64,000 nucleotides of DNA from Ascidia mentula (lineage: Eukaryota > Chordata > Ascidiacea > Phlebobranchia > Ascidiidae): positions 18,800,001 to 18,864,000 of the forward strand of contig OX387201.1 in NCBI GenBank assembly GCA_947561715.1, in the 5' to 3' direction. The position numbers and the translations under genes were made by a program. Shown piece by piece: positions 13,470 through 26,899 of the stretch. How positions within the stretch are numbered: position 1 is the stretch's first letter; every line of letters begins with the position of its first letter. A model generated the notes under the pieces. That model saw only the letters and a list, made by a program, of their open reading frames with translations, made no database searches and was not told the DNA's origin.

Positions 13470-16400
13470 ATGGCGGCAAGGCTGTCAACCAAGAAAGACA
13501 GTAAAATGAGGATTCGAGCATTTCCAGTAAGTTTGTTATCAACAATGACCTAATTGCTGTTTTGCAATTTTTGTAAGGCATAGAATAATTTTGTTAGTGA
13601 TATCTACATAAGAACTGGCTAGAAATGCAAAATTTTGGAAATCGTTTGCATGAGTTGTCTAATGTTTCGAAAACTATAGCACTACATGTTCATTTAAAAC
13701 TCAGAAAAAACACACATGTGAAATGTATGCTTGGGCAGCTAAAATGACTAATTATTTTTTCTTCAAATAAAAAACATGTATCTGATACTTTAATTTATTA
13801 AACATACACTTAACAATGCATTTGAATATTCCAACCAAAACCATGTGCTGTAATTCATGCAAGTTGTATTAGAGCAACAATCTCATATAACATGTTTAAC
13901 TTCTGTGATGTTGTTCTATGCCTTTTAAAAATAACAACTTTTTATGTAACAACTCACGTTTCTGACTACTTATTACATAACAGTAATGTCTGTGTTGTCA
14001 CAATACCCATTGTTTTAAACATACACATCAATGACTTGGGAAAAGTCAGCTGTTTTTTTTCTATACTGGTGCATCAAGATGCAGTAAAAAATGTAGGGTG
14101 TTTAACTGAAGTGTGTTCACTTCCAGTATAGGGAATGGATGGGGCTTACTCTATGTCAAACTTGCATTATAACCAGGTTTGAATAAAATAAAAGACTTAC
14201 TTTTTCCGATGCTGGATTTTGCATGTTTTTTATACCTTGTAGCAAAGTTAACTGATGCTTTTATTTTACTATAAATGTGTTGTGTTTTTGTTGTTCAGAA
14301 ATAGCATTGTTTCATGTGAATTTTTGGAAAATGAATAGCCTTTGTGATGTCATAAACTGATTTCAACATTGCCAAGTTAGACAGCTACTGTTAATGGAAG
14401 TTGTTGTCACCCCAGTTACATTACCTAAATTCAAATTGTTACATCACACAACATCATTGTTTGACAATTATGCATATGAGCAGTTAATTTATTCATGGAT
14501 TGCTTGTTTTGTTAAATCCAAACCAATCTTGCACTCAATAATGCATTGTCATTTTTGTTGATTATTAACTTCGATTACTTTATTTTAGATGACAATTGAC
14601 GAAAAGTATGTGTCCAACATCTGGGATTTGCTTAAAAAAGCCATCCAGGAAATTCAGAAGAAAAACAATGGTGGTTTAAGTTTTGAGGAACTTTACAGAA
14701 ATGCCTACACCATGGTTTTGCACAAGCATGGTGAAAAATTGTACCAAGGGCTCCGAGAGGTCGTTACTGAACACTTAACCAACAAGGTTAGGATTTTATT
14801 TGTTTAAATCCAGATTTACTGAGTTCCACCGACAAAGTTCAGTGGAACTTGGTTAATCAGGATTTTGAAGTTCCAGATTACCCAAAGGTGTTTATTTAGA
14901 GCCTGGTGCTGTGTAATTCTCTAATTTGTCCGAAATAGGTGGATTTCTGGATAACCCAAGTCTACGAACCAAATTGTATTGTATTTAGTTTTAATTTGGT
15001 ATTTTCATCAACTTTCATCAACATCATTACAAACTATGTCTACTATTTACATGTATACCTCCTTTTCCTAAAAATAATTTTTCTTAGGTGAGAGTTGATG
15101 TTCTAAACTCCCTAAACAACAATTTTATGCAAACTTTAAATGCTGCGTGGGACGACCACCAAACATGCATGGTGATGATAAGGGACATTCTTATGTATAT
15201 GGTAAGTTTACCATTCCACTGTCCCGTATTCTTCTTTTATTAATCAACGATTTTTTTGTAAATGATTTACTTTAAGGCCCTGATTACCCTTTTTTCCAGT
15301 CTTGGATCAAATGTTTATTAGCTTTCACTATGGCATTTAATAAAGATAATTTGTTGCTTATTTTCCCTCAAAACTGTATCACATTAAAATTTTCTTTCTG
15401 AATATTACAATGCAACATCTTTAATTTTCCTTCCAGGATCGTGTTTACGTTCAACAAAGCAATGTTGACAGCGTTTACAACCTTGGTTTAAAAATCTTCC
15501 GTGATGAAGTCATAAGACAACCTGACATACAGGAATATTTGCAAGATACTCTTCTCGATCTTGTTGCTAGGGAAAGAAGAGGGGAAGTTGTGAACAGGTT
15601 TGACCCCAAACATTCTTTCTATTATAATGACCTGTATGTGTTTGATTAGATAAACATATTACTTAATATGTTGTATGACATTTACAAGTTGTTTGTTTGT
15701 TATGTAGTTGTTTGTTTACTCAATAACTTCAAATCTCTTCTGGCAATAATAATTAACTTGGTTGACATTTCGGTCGCTGGTTATTCAATAAATTCAAAGC
15801 TAGTGGATGATGGTCGGTTGGATAAATACTAAAGCATCGACCAAGTACACTATTTTTGCCCAAAAAGCTTTGAATTTATTGAATATTATCCCTGGTAGCA
15901 TCAACAACATTTGTTTATTTGGTTTTGAATAAAAGGTTATTTTCGCACAATTCAGCCCGATCCATTTGTTGATGAAACCTTGATCTGAATTTGTTTAACT
16001 AGTAAAATCCATAAAAAATATAGTTCCTGCTGAGTGATTACACAGAATGCAGATCTGCAATTTTTCAATTTGCAGAGGAGCTGTAAGAAACGCTTGCACG
16101 ATGTTGATGAACGTCAGTCTGAATGGTCGAGATGTTTATGAAGCAGAATTTGAAGCGCCATTCCTAAAACAATCTGCTGAATTTTACAAGGTATATACAG
16201 TATTATGTTTGTACTCTTACTCTCAATTTGTAACAAATTAAATTACATATTGAAGAGGATTCTTTTATGCTCCATGTTATAAATCTATTGAGAAAATGAT
16301 ATATTTGAGAAAGCTTTTTTGTGTAAATAAATAAGTTTTTATCCCTAAAATTTAAAGTGTTAAGTACTTACGCTGAATTGTTGAGTATTAAAAAAAATAT

Positions 16401-19400
16401 ATCCAATCTCTTTTTACATTTTCTATTTTGCTTTACACTGAAATACTCTTCCTTTGTAGCTTGAAAGTCAGAAGTTTCTAACTGAGAACAGTGCGTCGGT
16501 TTATATCAAGAAAGTTGAAGCGAGAATTGAAGAGGAAGCAGAACGTGCTCGTCACTATTTAGATCCTTCCACGGAACAAGAAATAATAAAAGTTTTGGAA
16601 TCGGAGTTAATAGAACGGCACATGAAGGTCATCGTTGAAATGGAAAATTCAGGAGCAATTCACATGTTACGACATGATAAGAAGGATGGTAAGTGCGCAA
16701 ATCTAACTGTTCAGAAAAAAAAGTTTTGTTGTGTGCTTGTTTGTTGTTATCCAACATCACACAAGTTTGGTCTGATGTATTATTTCTACAACAAGCTTCA
16801 CTCGCTGGATTTAAAGTAAATGAAAAATGTTTCCAACCACTGTGTGTATTTTCCAATTAACATTACAGAAACAAAAAATATAGTTTAATTTGGCAAACTG
16901 AATGATGGTAAAAAATAAATATTGTTTGAAAAAGGGCAAAGTGATGAACCTGGCAACTGGAGGTATCATTTAGTCAAAAACTCAAAAAACTTACTGTTGA
17001 TTTATGTGGAACAGTTTAAACATCCTTTTGTTTACAATATATAATTGGATTGGTGTTACCCAGTCACTCCTTTGTTTTGTAACAGATAAGCACTTGATTA
17101 ATTGCTTGTATCTTGTTTTTTCTCAGACTTGTTGTGTATGTACAAGTTGTTTGCGAGAGTGGATGGGGGTCTTGTTACGTTGCGTGACTGCGTAAGTCGT
17201 TATCTTCGAGATCAGGGTAAAAGCCTCGTGGAAGATGGGGGCCAAAAACCAGCTGTTGAATATATACAGGTAAACTATGCTGTTCAAAAAAAGTTATCAA
17301 CATTGTTTTTGTAACTTTCTGTCAACATGTTGTTTTTTCCTTTAAAATTGTTTGTGACGAAGACTCTTTGGTTTCAAGTTGGAACTTTGGTCATTTGCGG
17401 TTGTTGGTTTAATACTTGACGAAAGCTTATAAATGAACTTTGTTATTGCAAGTAATATAAAGTGTAAAAAAAAAAAAATTTAGATTCAACTCGGGGAAAT
17501 TATTGCATTACTTTGAAATGTAAAACTTACTACAATGATGGCTTATTAAACCTTTGTGGCTGTACAATCGCACCAGATCTGAATTTTTCAAACATGATGT
17601 ATTTTTTTAAGAATCTTCTTGATTTGAAAGACAGAATGGATTCGTTCCATCGGTTGTCTTTTAAATCAGATCCACTTTTCAAGAAGATGATCTGTTCTGA
17701 TTTTGAGTGGTTTGTTAATCTAAACCCCAAATCACCAGAATATCTTTCATTATTTATTGATGACAAACTCAAGAAAGGAATAAAAACCGTGAGTTCATTT
17801 TGGTTGACCTGTGTGGTATAAAATAAGCTGTTAGTTGTGTTGTTTTTTTGTGTAAATTGAACTTTCTTCTTTGATATTGGTTTACTATAAGTTGCATGAT
17901 CATAGATAGTAAAGTTAAAGGTGTATGCAGCGGGACAATCAATACATAATATCATGATGATTTACACCAGTGATTCTCAACCTTTTATCATTTGAGATCC
18001 AGTAAAATTTCAAACAAGCATTGATAGAGAAATTTTTTTCACTATGAACCAAAAGAATTGTATTTAATCTAAAAAAAAAATTTTGGGTGGTCTGGTTAAT
18101 AACTGGACTGACTGGTGGTTAAGAAACACTCAAATGTACTTTCATACCTGTGTCGTTTAGACAGAACATGACTTTAAGTGGTGAAAAATTGTTTTTTTTT
18201 TTTCAGCTTAATGAACAAGAAGTGGAAGTTGTTCTGGACAAGACAATGTCACTTTTCCGATTCCAACAGGAAAAAGACGTGTTTGAGCGATATTACAAAC
18301 AACACCTGGGAAGGAGATTACTCACAAACAAAAGTATTTCAGACGATTCTGAAAAGAACATGATTACAAAACTCAAGGTAAATTAATTATGATTTATTCA
18401 GTTATAAAACTTTTGTGGCGTTAATTTTGCTGATTGTGAAAAATTGGGCTCTGTACAAACAATTAAATATTTTATCTATGAAATCTGTTGCTATTTTTGT
18501 TTGTTACTGCCCGATAAATCTTGTAGAAATAGTAAGAAAAGTACAAAAAATTGGTGTTATTTTGGTATTGTTTGAAGTATTATTTGTTATTCATAATTCA
18601 ATCATCACAGAAACATGCCACTAATCATGTTTGTTACATCACAATAGAATGAGTGTGGTTGCCAGTTCACCAGTAAGTTGGAAGGAATGTTTAAGGATAT
18701 GCAAGTTTCCGCAACAACTAACGATGATTTCAAGAAACACATCCAAGCCTCTCAGGTACCAACTCAAAACATGTTAAAAGACACATGGAATTTAATTTGT
18801 GCATGGCATTATTTCATGGCCTAACAACCCAATTGCCTCCAGGGATCATTTAAACCACTAATTTATCTTACGTCACAACGTCTGTAAAATGACGAGTCAT
18901 CATCTTACTGTCTGCGGCACGCTTTGGGATGTAAAGAAGGTTTCCAGTTCAATATTAATCCTACAAGACTTTTCTCATATATTACCTTGTAAACAAATTG
19001 CCTCATCGATGGATTTAGCTTCGAATAATCATCACTCCCTCCAGTTGGTTGTCTAAAAAAGAACTTACTGTTATCATTGATATTTTGTTATTAAACACAG
19101 TGTTACATTATTTTAATAAGTTTATTTTGTTATGTTTAGTGTCAAACCAACATACTTGATAATTTCTTTATATTATTCTGTTAGTATTTTTGAGTGTTAC
19201 AAATCACTTTGAGTATGTTAAAACCTGCCAGTGTTGGAATGGACAAAATGAAATCATTAATTGTTAAACCAGATGTTTTGTTTGCCATTAGTTTAACATG
19301 AACCTCTTTCATTGCAGTCATTATCACTCCACGGCGTCGATTTGACTGTACAAGTTTTAACAACTGGTTGCTGGCCGACTCAGGCTTCCAGCCCAACGTG

Positions 19401-21476
19401 CAACTTGCCGACACAAGCAAGACATTCATTTGATGTTTTCAAGAGGTGGGTGTGACATACCAATAACTTTTAATGTTGTGCATGGTTTACATTGTTAACC
19501 TTCGCTGTCACAGATAACACTGTGTTTAACAGTTACCTTATGTTGGTTCAATTTTGTGATAAGTACATTGCAGACACAAATCAAAACAGTGACACTTATT
19601 TGCTGCTCTGTTTAAAAGTGAGTTTGTAGAAAAAATAATAATTAGACTGTTGTTTGGAAACAATGGAACTAATAACCATTGCTATGACCTTTGACCCTCT
19701 TTTATTGGCATAAAATGCATTCTTAACTTCCATGTTTGACCACACCGGGATTTGAACCCAAGATATCCTGGCCCTGCTGGTTATAAGGGTCGGACGCTTG
19801 ACGGATGTTGCCAATCTTTCGTTTTCTCCCTTTAACCACAATTTAACTCCGCTGTGCCCCCCGCAGGTTTTACTTGGGCAAGCACAGCGGCCGCCAGCTG
19901 ACGCTGCAGCACCACCGCGGTCTTGCCGATCTAAACGCTTCGTTTTACTCCCCGACCAAGCAAACCTCCAACACAGACGGTGACGTATCTGAAACCTCGG
20001 GTGGCAAACTCGTCACGAGGAAACACATCCTTCAGGTTTCAACGTTTCAGATGGTCGTCCTCATGCTTTTCAACAACAGGGACAAGTGGCTGTTCGAGGT
20101 GGGGAGCATTTATGGTTGGAAAATTCTGTTTGTGTGTGTTTTTTTTGTGAAAACGATTCAAGTGTTGTCTGATTAATTCCATTTGAGAACACAATGTGAA
20201 TTGTGGCAAAACTTACTGGTTTTCCGTGTTTTTTAGTTCGTTAATGGAGATATATAACCATAAGAAAATGTCACTCTTTAAAACAAGTATTTAACTTTTA
20301 AATCTTTTAAAATTAAATTAAATCATTTATTTAACTGGATGAATTATCAAAGTTTGTAAAAGCGAAAAGCTTCTTCCTCCTGATACATAATGTTGTTCAA
20401 CTTGTCTAACGTAGAGTGAATTTCAGGATATTCAGCAAGAGACCGAAATCCCAGTGAAAGAATTGACGAGAGCCCTCCAGTCACTCGCATGTGGAAAGTC
20501 GACCCAGAGAGTCCTTCAGAAAGAGCCCAAGGGCAAGGAGGTTGAGAAAGGTGACATGTTTTTGGTCAACGATGGATTCTCCTCCAAACTTCATCGTGTT
20601 AAGATTCAATCAGGTTCGGATTCAAATTAACTTTTCTGGATATTATTTAATATGTTTATTCACAAATAGTTTTACATGTGCAGATACGCGTGTAGCAAAG
20701 GGCATTGTGCGTTTTTTGTTTTTACATGATTCTTGCATTGGTGAAAAAATAATTTAATTTGTGACAAATGTTTGCTCTTGGTACTCACCCAGAGATTAAT
20801 GTAAATGTCGCAAGACACCAAAACTTCATCTATGTACACAGTGTAAAACGTAAACAAATTGCACAGTATTTGTGAGCGGAATAGCGTGGGTTCGAATCCC
20901 GGTGGTTGCACTCGATTGAAGTTCTTTATTATTTTCCTGCAGTTGCTCAAAAACAAGGCGAGTCTGAACCCGAACGAAGAGAAACGAGAACAAAAGTTCA
21001 AGAAGATCGACGTCATGAGATCGAGGCTGCCATCGTGCGGATAATGAAATCTAGGAAGGAGATGCAGCACAACTTGCTCATAGCAGAGGTGCGAAACGCA
21101 TAAATGTAGCTAATTTTTAGCACAAAACTTCAATAAGCCCTGCGAGATGCCCGAGGTTGCCTGAGTTGTGGGAATTCTAACCTGCGCAATTTTTAGGGGC
21201 TGGAAAGAAAAAAATTTCGTATAAATGAAATCCTAAAAAAATATTTTTCGTAATGCGACTTCGACTTTACGCACATTAAAAAAACAATTGCGTAACAAAT
21301 CAAACCTACAACATCTTAACTGTCTCTAAACCTATTGTTTTCAGGTGACGTCACAGTTAAAACATCGCTTCCTGCCCAGTCCCGTCATAATCAAACGTAG
21401 AATCGAAAGTCTCATCGAGAGGGAATATCTTTCCCGCTCCAACAACGACCGCAAAGTCTACATTTACGTCGCGTAA
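13470..21476 (+). CDS. CUL3: Cullin-3, ubiquitin-ligase scaffold
   Basis: Fifteen exons: 13470-13526, 14589-14786, 15088-15201, 15437-15597, 16076-16190, 16460-16688, 17127-17269, 17612-17788, 18207-18377, 18648-18755, 19318-19445, 19867-20098, 20427-20613, 20943-21088 and 21345-21476. They total 2298 nt, giving 765 residues, close to the human length of 768, with GT-AG borders throughout. The protein follows vertebrate CUL3 from [15 protein letters not shown] to the C-terminal DRKVYIYVA. Cullin repeats fill the N-terminal half, the cullin-homology segment includes [17 protein letters not shown], and the winged-helix end carries the NEDD8 site region [17 protein letters not shown]3 binds BTB-domain substrate adaptors through its N-terminus and RBX1 through its C-terminal domain. 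The start is supported by alignment with the conserved [10 protein letters not shown] stretch. Nothing suggests loss of function. Confidence 0.97.
15781..15885. repeat. Small inverted repeat in CUL3 intron 4
   Basis: The arm at 15781-15801 (TTATTCAATAAATTCAAAGC...) is matched in reverse complement by 15866-15885, with about 64 bp between. It looks like a short MITE remnant; no target-site duplication was defined. Confidence 0.55.
17968..18131. mobile_element. hAT-like MITE in CUL3 intron 8
   Basis: The left end CAGTGATTCTCAACC is mirrored by a right end whose reverse complement reads GAGTGTTTCTTAACC. These match the terminal pattern of non-autonomous hAT elements. About 164 bp, non-coding; the target-site duplication is not clear, so it is probably an old copy. 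Confidence 0.6.
19737..19803 (-). repeat. tRNA-derived SINE-like fragment
   Basis: Read on the minus strand it has an A-box-like start GTCAAGCGTCCGAC and a B box GGGTTCAAATCCCGGTG followed by TGGTCAAA. The same order recurs on the plus strand at 33958-34048, so this is a dispersed family with a Pol III promoter. It lies in CUL3 intron 11. Confidence 0.65.
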
Positions 21477-22596
21477 AAACACAACGCCTGTGTGACGTCA
21501 CAAACCCCGTCTGTGACGTTGGTCGAAGTATTAAAAGCTAATGTTGTTGTTCTTGTTGTCTCCGTGGAGTTTTTGTTTTTCTTGTTACGAATATTTTTTT
21601 GCCTTCACTCAACTGACTCATTGTTACGTCATAGATAGAAAGTTGTACAATTATTTATATTTTGAAGACAAGAATTAATTAAAAATAATCATTTTTGCAA
21701 AGTACTAAAAGTTCGACCACTTTATTTCTCGGTAGGTTGGTTGTGTTACATGTCAATGACGTATATGTGACGTCACAATGCGGGATGACACACAATTGTA
21801 ATTATCCATTTGACAAATTCGTTGCATTGTTGCATGAATTCTACTCCACTCTCTTAATCCATTGTCGTCTTTTCCTTTCTGGGGTAGGAAATCGGCTACA
21901 GTTGTTCTGTGATAATTTCTGACATAAATTTATTTGTTTGTCATCGTGGCCACGTGTTGCGATGTAAATATTCGCTTTCCACAAGAGACTTTATCGCCCA
22001 TGCAATACTGTCGAGTCATATGACGCCACTTTGTTTTTGTCGAGTCACGCCCTTTCAAAAAATATTTCAGTAATCTTTAGTTGTGGAACCAAATTGTTTT
22101 GTTGTCCGTCAGCAAAACGTACAACTTTATTTATCTACAAAAGGGATTTGCAATCCGTTGTACATGTCGTTTCTCATTGCTTTAAAAACCTTCGTTTTTT
22201 TAAGAAAATTTTTTTTAAGTCATACAAAATGCCCATACCGCCTTCGTCATAAACACTCTGAGTGATGTCACAGTTTCGTCACTCGCTTTCTCGGGCGGCA
22301 AAATGTACTGATGCAACCCATTTTGACGCGCGTCTTGAAAAGATTTGGAATTTTGTCGCTTTCGTAGCGCGATTGGCTGTGTGAGAAAACCATGGCAACG
22401 CGCGTACCACGTGATTAGGAGCTTTGGTGATCTTTCGCATAATAAACAAACTGTAAGCATGCGAGTGTTTTAGAAAGTATTTGCTTCTACAATATATGTA
22501 TTGTTTTTATTGGAGAAAATGTGTTGCAGGTTTTGAATGCTTTGCTTGACTGAAACTAAGTCTGCTATGCGTGTTCTTTACAATAGCTCACTAAAT
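21477..22596. other. CUL3 3' flank and intergenic sequence
   Basis: An ATTAAA at 21678-21683, about 200 bp past the CUL3 stop, may be its polyadenylation signal. Three TGACGTCA palindromes occur between 21346 and 21775. No gene recognised. Confidence 0.45.
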
Positions 22597-23460
22597 TTGA
22601 CTCCCTTACTTTATTGAATGGAAAGACAGTTTGCAGTATCAGGTGGCATAACATTAAATTGTTCCAAGCGCGTTAGTTACTATGAGCGAGTAACTTCTAC
22701 CGCGTGCCAGTTGCTTAGTTAAGTGTCAGAGACTATAGTTAGGTGGCAAAGTGAATTTTAGAATGCAGTGCAAATGTGTAACATGTATTTAACAAGTTAG
22801 TATGAGAAAAAGGCCTGTTGTCGAGCCGGATGCCAAAAAGATTGTGCGAGTTCTGCAGGAAAGCGTAACACCGTCTACAGCTTTCGGCCCGTCTGTGTTC
22901 CAAAGAAATGTAGGATGGAAAACATGCGTGTGGTGCTACAGTGTCATAGAATAGTGGTTTATCGGTTATAGGAGCATGTTGCAATTCCCAGATGAAAGGA
23001 AGATTCTGTAATAGATTTTTTTGAAAACTTTCGCTTGGGTGGTTGGGAATAAAATTTATTAGATGTGTTTGACCAGAGTAAGGCCTGATACATGGTCTGT
23101 CAGGGACAAGACTGTCAGCACCGTGACACCATAGATGTTGGGAACTGTCAGTTGTTAGAATGCAAACAGCGTGTGAATAAAGATGAATTTGACGCATGAT
23201 AAGTTCCCACACACAACATGATAGCGAGTATCGAGGAAAACAGTTGGCAGTAAATTTCGGAAGAACTCGGCCCATAAACACTGTGTAGGTTCAATGGTTT
23301 GTCTTCCGATCAAATGCGACAACCACGCTTTTTCTCATTGGTTGCGTTGGCATTCGACACACACTGGTGCCTGCTGCGTAGTTGTGAATAGTTTACTTAC
23401 CCTCTGTAACACGAAAACTTTTCTATTAATATAAATTCAGTAAAGTAAGGGAGTCAAATG
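22597..23460. mobile_element. Possible 0.86-kb DNA element with 24-bp inverted ends
   Basis: TTTGACTCCCTTACTTTA followed by TTGAAT at the left end is the near-perfect inverse of ATTCAGTAAAGTAAGGGA followed by GTCAAA at 23437-23460. The interior has one long minus-strand open frame (22739-23281) without similarity I recognise, possibly fortuitous. The right end is also part of the 138-bp tandem array, so the element boundary is uncertain. Confidence 0.4.
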
Positions 23461-23715
23461 CTAAGCTTTTTCTCATTGGTTGCGTTGGCATTCGACACAC
23501 ACTGGTGCCTGCTGCGTAGTTGTGAATAGTTTACTTGCCCTCTGTAACACGAAAACTTTTCTATTAATATAAATTCAGTAAAGTAAGGGAGTCAAATGCT
23601 AAGCTTTTTCTCATTGGTTGCGTTGGCATTCGACACACGCTGGTGCCTGCTGCGTAGTTGTGAATAATTTACTTACCCTCTGTAACACGAAAACTTTTCT
23701 ATTAATATAAATTCC
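23325..23715. repeat. 138-bp tandem repeat, about 2.8 copies
   Basis: Units begin at about 23327, 23465 and 23603 with GCTTTTTCTCATTGGTTGCG, spaced exactly 138 bp. They differ at only a few positions (for example CACACACTGG versus CACACGCTGG). The near identity points to recent amplification. Confidence 0.9.
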
Positions 23716-26700
23716 ACAGTTTCCCATTCTAAACAATGGAAGCATTCGCGTATTAGTGTGAACGAACAAGCGGGCGTCTGTTTGTGATTGTGACGTCATA
23801 GAACTGGTCTGAGCGGAGCGTTATCTGCATGACCGTTCTGCTTCACCAGTCGAGCGAGCAGATTGGAACAAAACACGACACAGCTCTAAATATATCTCTT
23901 GTCTAAGCTGAACATTCAGAGCCGAGTGAAAGGAGAAGATAGAAAATAAGCCTAAGGGAATGTTTGATGTTTATTTGATCACCAGAAAAACAATCTTGGT
24001 GGTTTGGCGTTTGTTGGGAAGTGAAAAAAAGAATTTGCCTTTTCCCTGGAAATAGATTTTGTATTAATTTGACAAAAAGTAGTATTTCGAAGATTGTTGA
24101 CTAAAAACCTTCATCTTATCGCCATGCTACGCATTCAACGCATTTTACTTGCGGATATTGACATAACCGAGTGATAACAAATCAACTGTTTCTTTAACCT
24201 TGTGAGTGAGGACAGTTTGGCAGTTTATCCCAGCAAGGAAAACAAGACACACGAGGTGTGTGGCAGACACCTGTGGTTAACTCTGCGCAAAAAGTGCCAG
24301 CAAGAAATGCGTGTTTACCTTCTGCCTCTTACCTGGGGGCCTGAAACTGCGCCGAGTTGACAAAACGTCGTTTTGCATGACCCGAAGGTTGTTCTGCACG
24401 CTCAATGCTAACTTATTGGCGTTTGTGCGATCTTTGTTACGTTTGCATTGTTGAATATTTTGTAATACAAGTCATTGTTCGTTCACAAACATCGTGATCA
24501 AGTCGAGTTTTCCATTCCATACTGTTTTGCCCAGCACGTTGATTTGAAAACAGAACACGATAAGGACGTAAAAAGTCTTGAGAAATTTTTGGTGAAAACT
24601 TTTAATCAGATTAGAATACACAAAGCGTGTTGCTCATGAATCTTAGATTTTAGCGTGAAGGCCAAAGTCTTCTGTAGCAATGCGCCCGAAGCCAATGTCG
24701 AGACTGTTTCAATCAGTCTGAAAGTTTTGAGTGAAAATATCAGATCGGAGAGGTTTATGAGGAGAAAGTTTGATCGAAAATACCAAGTTGATGTTCGCGT
24801 GAAAAAGTTTAGGTCTTTTCAACACAACGCAATGCAATTTGGCACCTACAGTATTATGCATAATTCATTGCGTGGGCAATGGTAGCATCCGCATAGAATG
24901 TTTTCGTATATTTACAGTGTTCTGAACGTAAAGTATAGTGTTGTTGTTGTTCGCATAAGGGCTGTACAAGACGTGTTCATAAGGAAGTTGTGGCGGCCTA
25001 ATCTTTTTTCAATCTGATACCTTCAGTGCAAGAGAAACCTTTCCCACTGGTAAACATGTCTACCAGTGTTAGAAATGGATATGTGGTAAATCTGTATGTT
25101 GTGGCGCACAACAACAAGATGTATTGCGCTCTATGTACAAGCGAATGGTGATAAATATTTGACGAGATTTGTTCTTGTTTAAACTTGCAACAGTTTGCCA
25201 ACGAATAAAATGGATTCAAGTTGATGTGTAACATAAGAGTGAGTGCAGCAAATGTTTGTAACCTTGACTAAAGTTTTTTTGATCTTGTTTTGTCCCAGAT
25301 GTGCTTTTTTGAGTTGAGTGAACATTAACATTATGCCTATAGCAGCTTTAGCAACAAACTGTTTAGGTTTTCTCGTTCAAGACTGTTTATGTTATGTATT
25401 GGTGTGGAGTTATTTGCATGCCAGTGTAGCATTCCACACAAACACAAATGAGGGAAGCTTGGGTGGCGGCAGTGTTGCATGTTTTCCTGTATTCGTCGTC
25501 CGAAAACTCTTGCGGTTGGTTATCGAGAGTGTGTACGTCTTGGATGACGCTTGGGGAGCCCGTTTCTTAATGTCAGTTCGTCGAATCTATACCCTGTCTG
25601 GCCATAAAAGGGTTCAAACAAGTACGAGTGTTCCAGCTGAGACTGGTGAGAACGGACAGTTGTTATTTGACTTCAGTAGCTGGTAAGCATTTACTTGTTA
25701 ACAACCAATCAAGATTCGGTTTTGTATCATACGACAGGAAGTTTCATTGATTTCTTGAACGCATTTTCCGAGTAGGCGTTAATGCATACGCGATGATATA
25801 AAAACGTCCCCACCAACGTGCAATTTTGCAAGAAATATCGCGTAATTTTTGATGATTACAATTTCTGAATCTAGAAAGATTTATTTGGTTTTTGGTCATT
25901 TGTAATTTTGTTACTTTATGAACAACGACGTCGTCACCTGACGAATCAACCCCTCGGGATAAAGTTATGACAAGGAGTATGTGTGTCCAACGTCTGTGAC
26001 GTATTCGCCATCACGTGGTATTCTTGTTCTTTTGGTGTATTCTCTCCTAATTTATCCAATGTTTGCGACGTCATCGCTATCGCGAATTTGGTGGCCGGTC
26101 ACAATTACCGCCATTTTAACAGAAAACCTTAATTACTTATTTACTTTGCCTTTTTACTTACCATATACACGAATGTTTTTTGATGTATTTTCTCTTTCCA
26201 CTATCGTGAAATTTGTCTTGCTTGGGATTTTTGTTGTTTAAAAAAACGCGACTGAATCAACAAACAAGTGTTAGACGCCGTGTTACCGAACGGATGACCA
26301 CAACCTCCGGATTCAATTAAACCTCGTCACGCATGTTCGGGCAACGATGTGGTCTCGCTTAAGTTAACTCCAGGCGCGCGAAGAAGGCCTTGTGACGTCA
26401 CTGCCGTGCAGAATCGCGTTGCGCAGCAATCGGATGATTCACTTTGTTGCATCACAATGGAATCCCATTTTTAGAGCTGGATTGTTCGTCAGAAGCTTGT
26501 AGTGAACATATTGTTACAACAGACACATGGAGTTGTTGGTTGTTGCTAGTTAGGTAGCTTCGTTAGAAAAACAATTAGATTACAGCTGTATATCTGATAA
26601 GTTTATTTGTTGAGCCTTTGCCCAGATTTGTAAGTATTGCTTTTCAATTGCAAATGATGAAAAACGTTTTTGTTAATTAGCTGCGAGTTCTTCGCCTGTC

Positions 26701-26758
26701 TTATCACAAAATCCACTACCGACTAAGCTTTAAATGCAATTATTTTATACTGAAACAA
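23716..26758. other. Intergenic region upstream of the MyTH4-FERM gene
   Basis: No recognised gene. The largest plus-strand frame (25318-25686, 122 codons) resembles nothing I know, and its stop falls inside a donor-like GGTAAGC. It could be a 5' exon or chance. TGACGTCA occurs at 23791 and 26393. Confidence 0.4.
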
Positions 26759-26899
26759 ACGCAAGCCATGCGTGATTCAATAAACTCAACTGCAGTATAA
26801 TGGGTATATAATGTAAGGGAGCCATGCGTGATTCAATAAAAAAAAAACGCAAGCCATGCGTGATTCAATAAACTCAACTGCAGTAAATGGGTATATAAA
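26759..26899. repeat. Tandem duplication, period about 88 bp
   Basis: ACGCAAGCCATGCGTGATTC begins copies at 26759 and 26847, each continuing through AATAAACTCAACTGCAGTA to TGGGTATATAA. A partial third core sits at 26820-26840. It lies about 0.6 kb upstream of the MyTH4-FERM coding exons and contains TATA-like strings. Confidence 0.85.

Noticed and set aside
17530-17955. 141-codon minus-strand frame over CUL3 exon 8
   Set aside because: It is the antisense shadow of a strongly conserved CUL3 exon.
22739-23281. 180-codon minus-strand open frame
   Set aside because: No domain, signal or transposase motif is recognisable, it lies inside a likely non-coding element between inverted ends, and nothing marks a splice or promoter context.
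25318-25686. 122-codon plus-strand open frame upstream of the MyTH4-FERM gene
   Set aside because: Composition is odd and no family similarity was found; a 5' exon is possible but cannot be supported.
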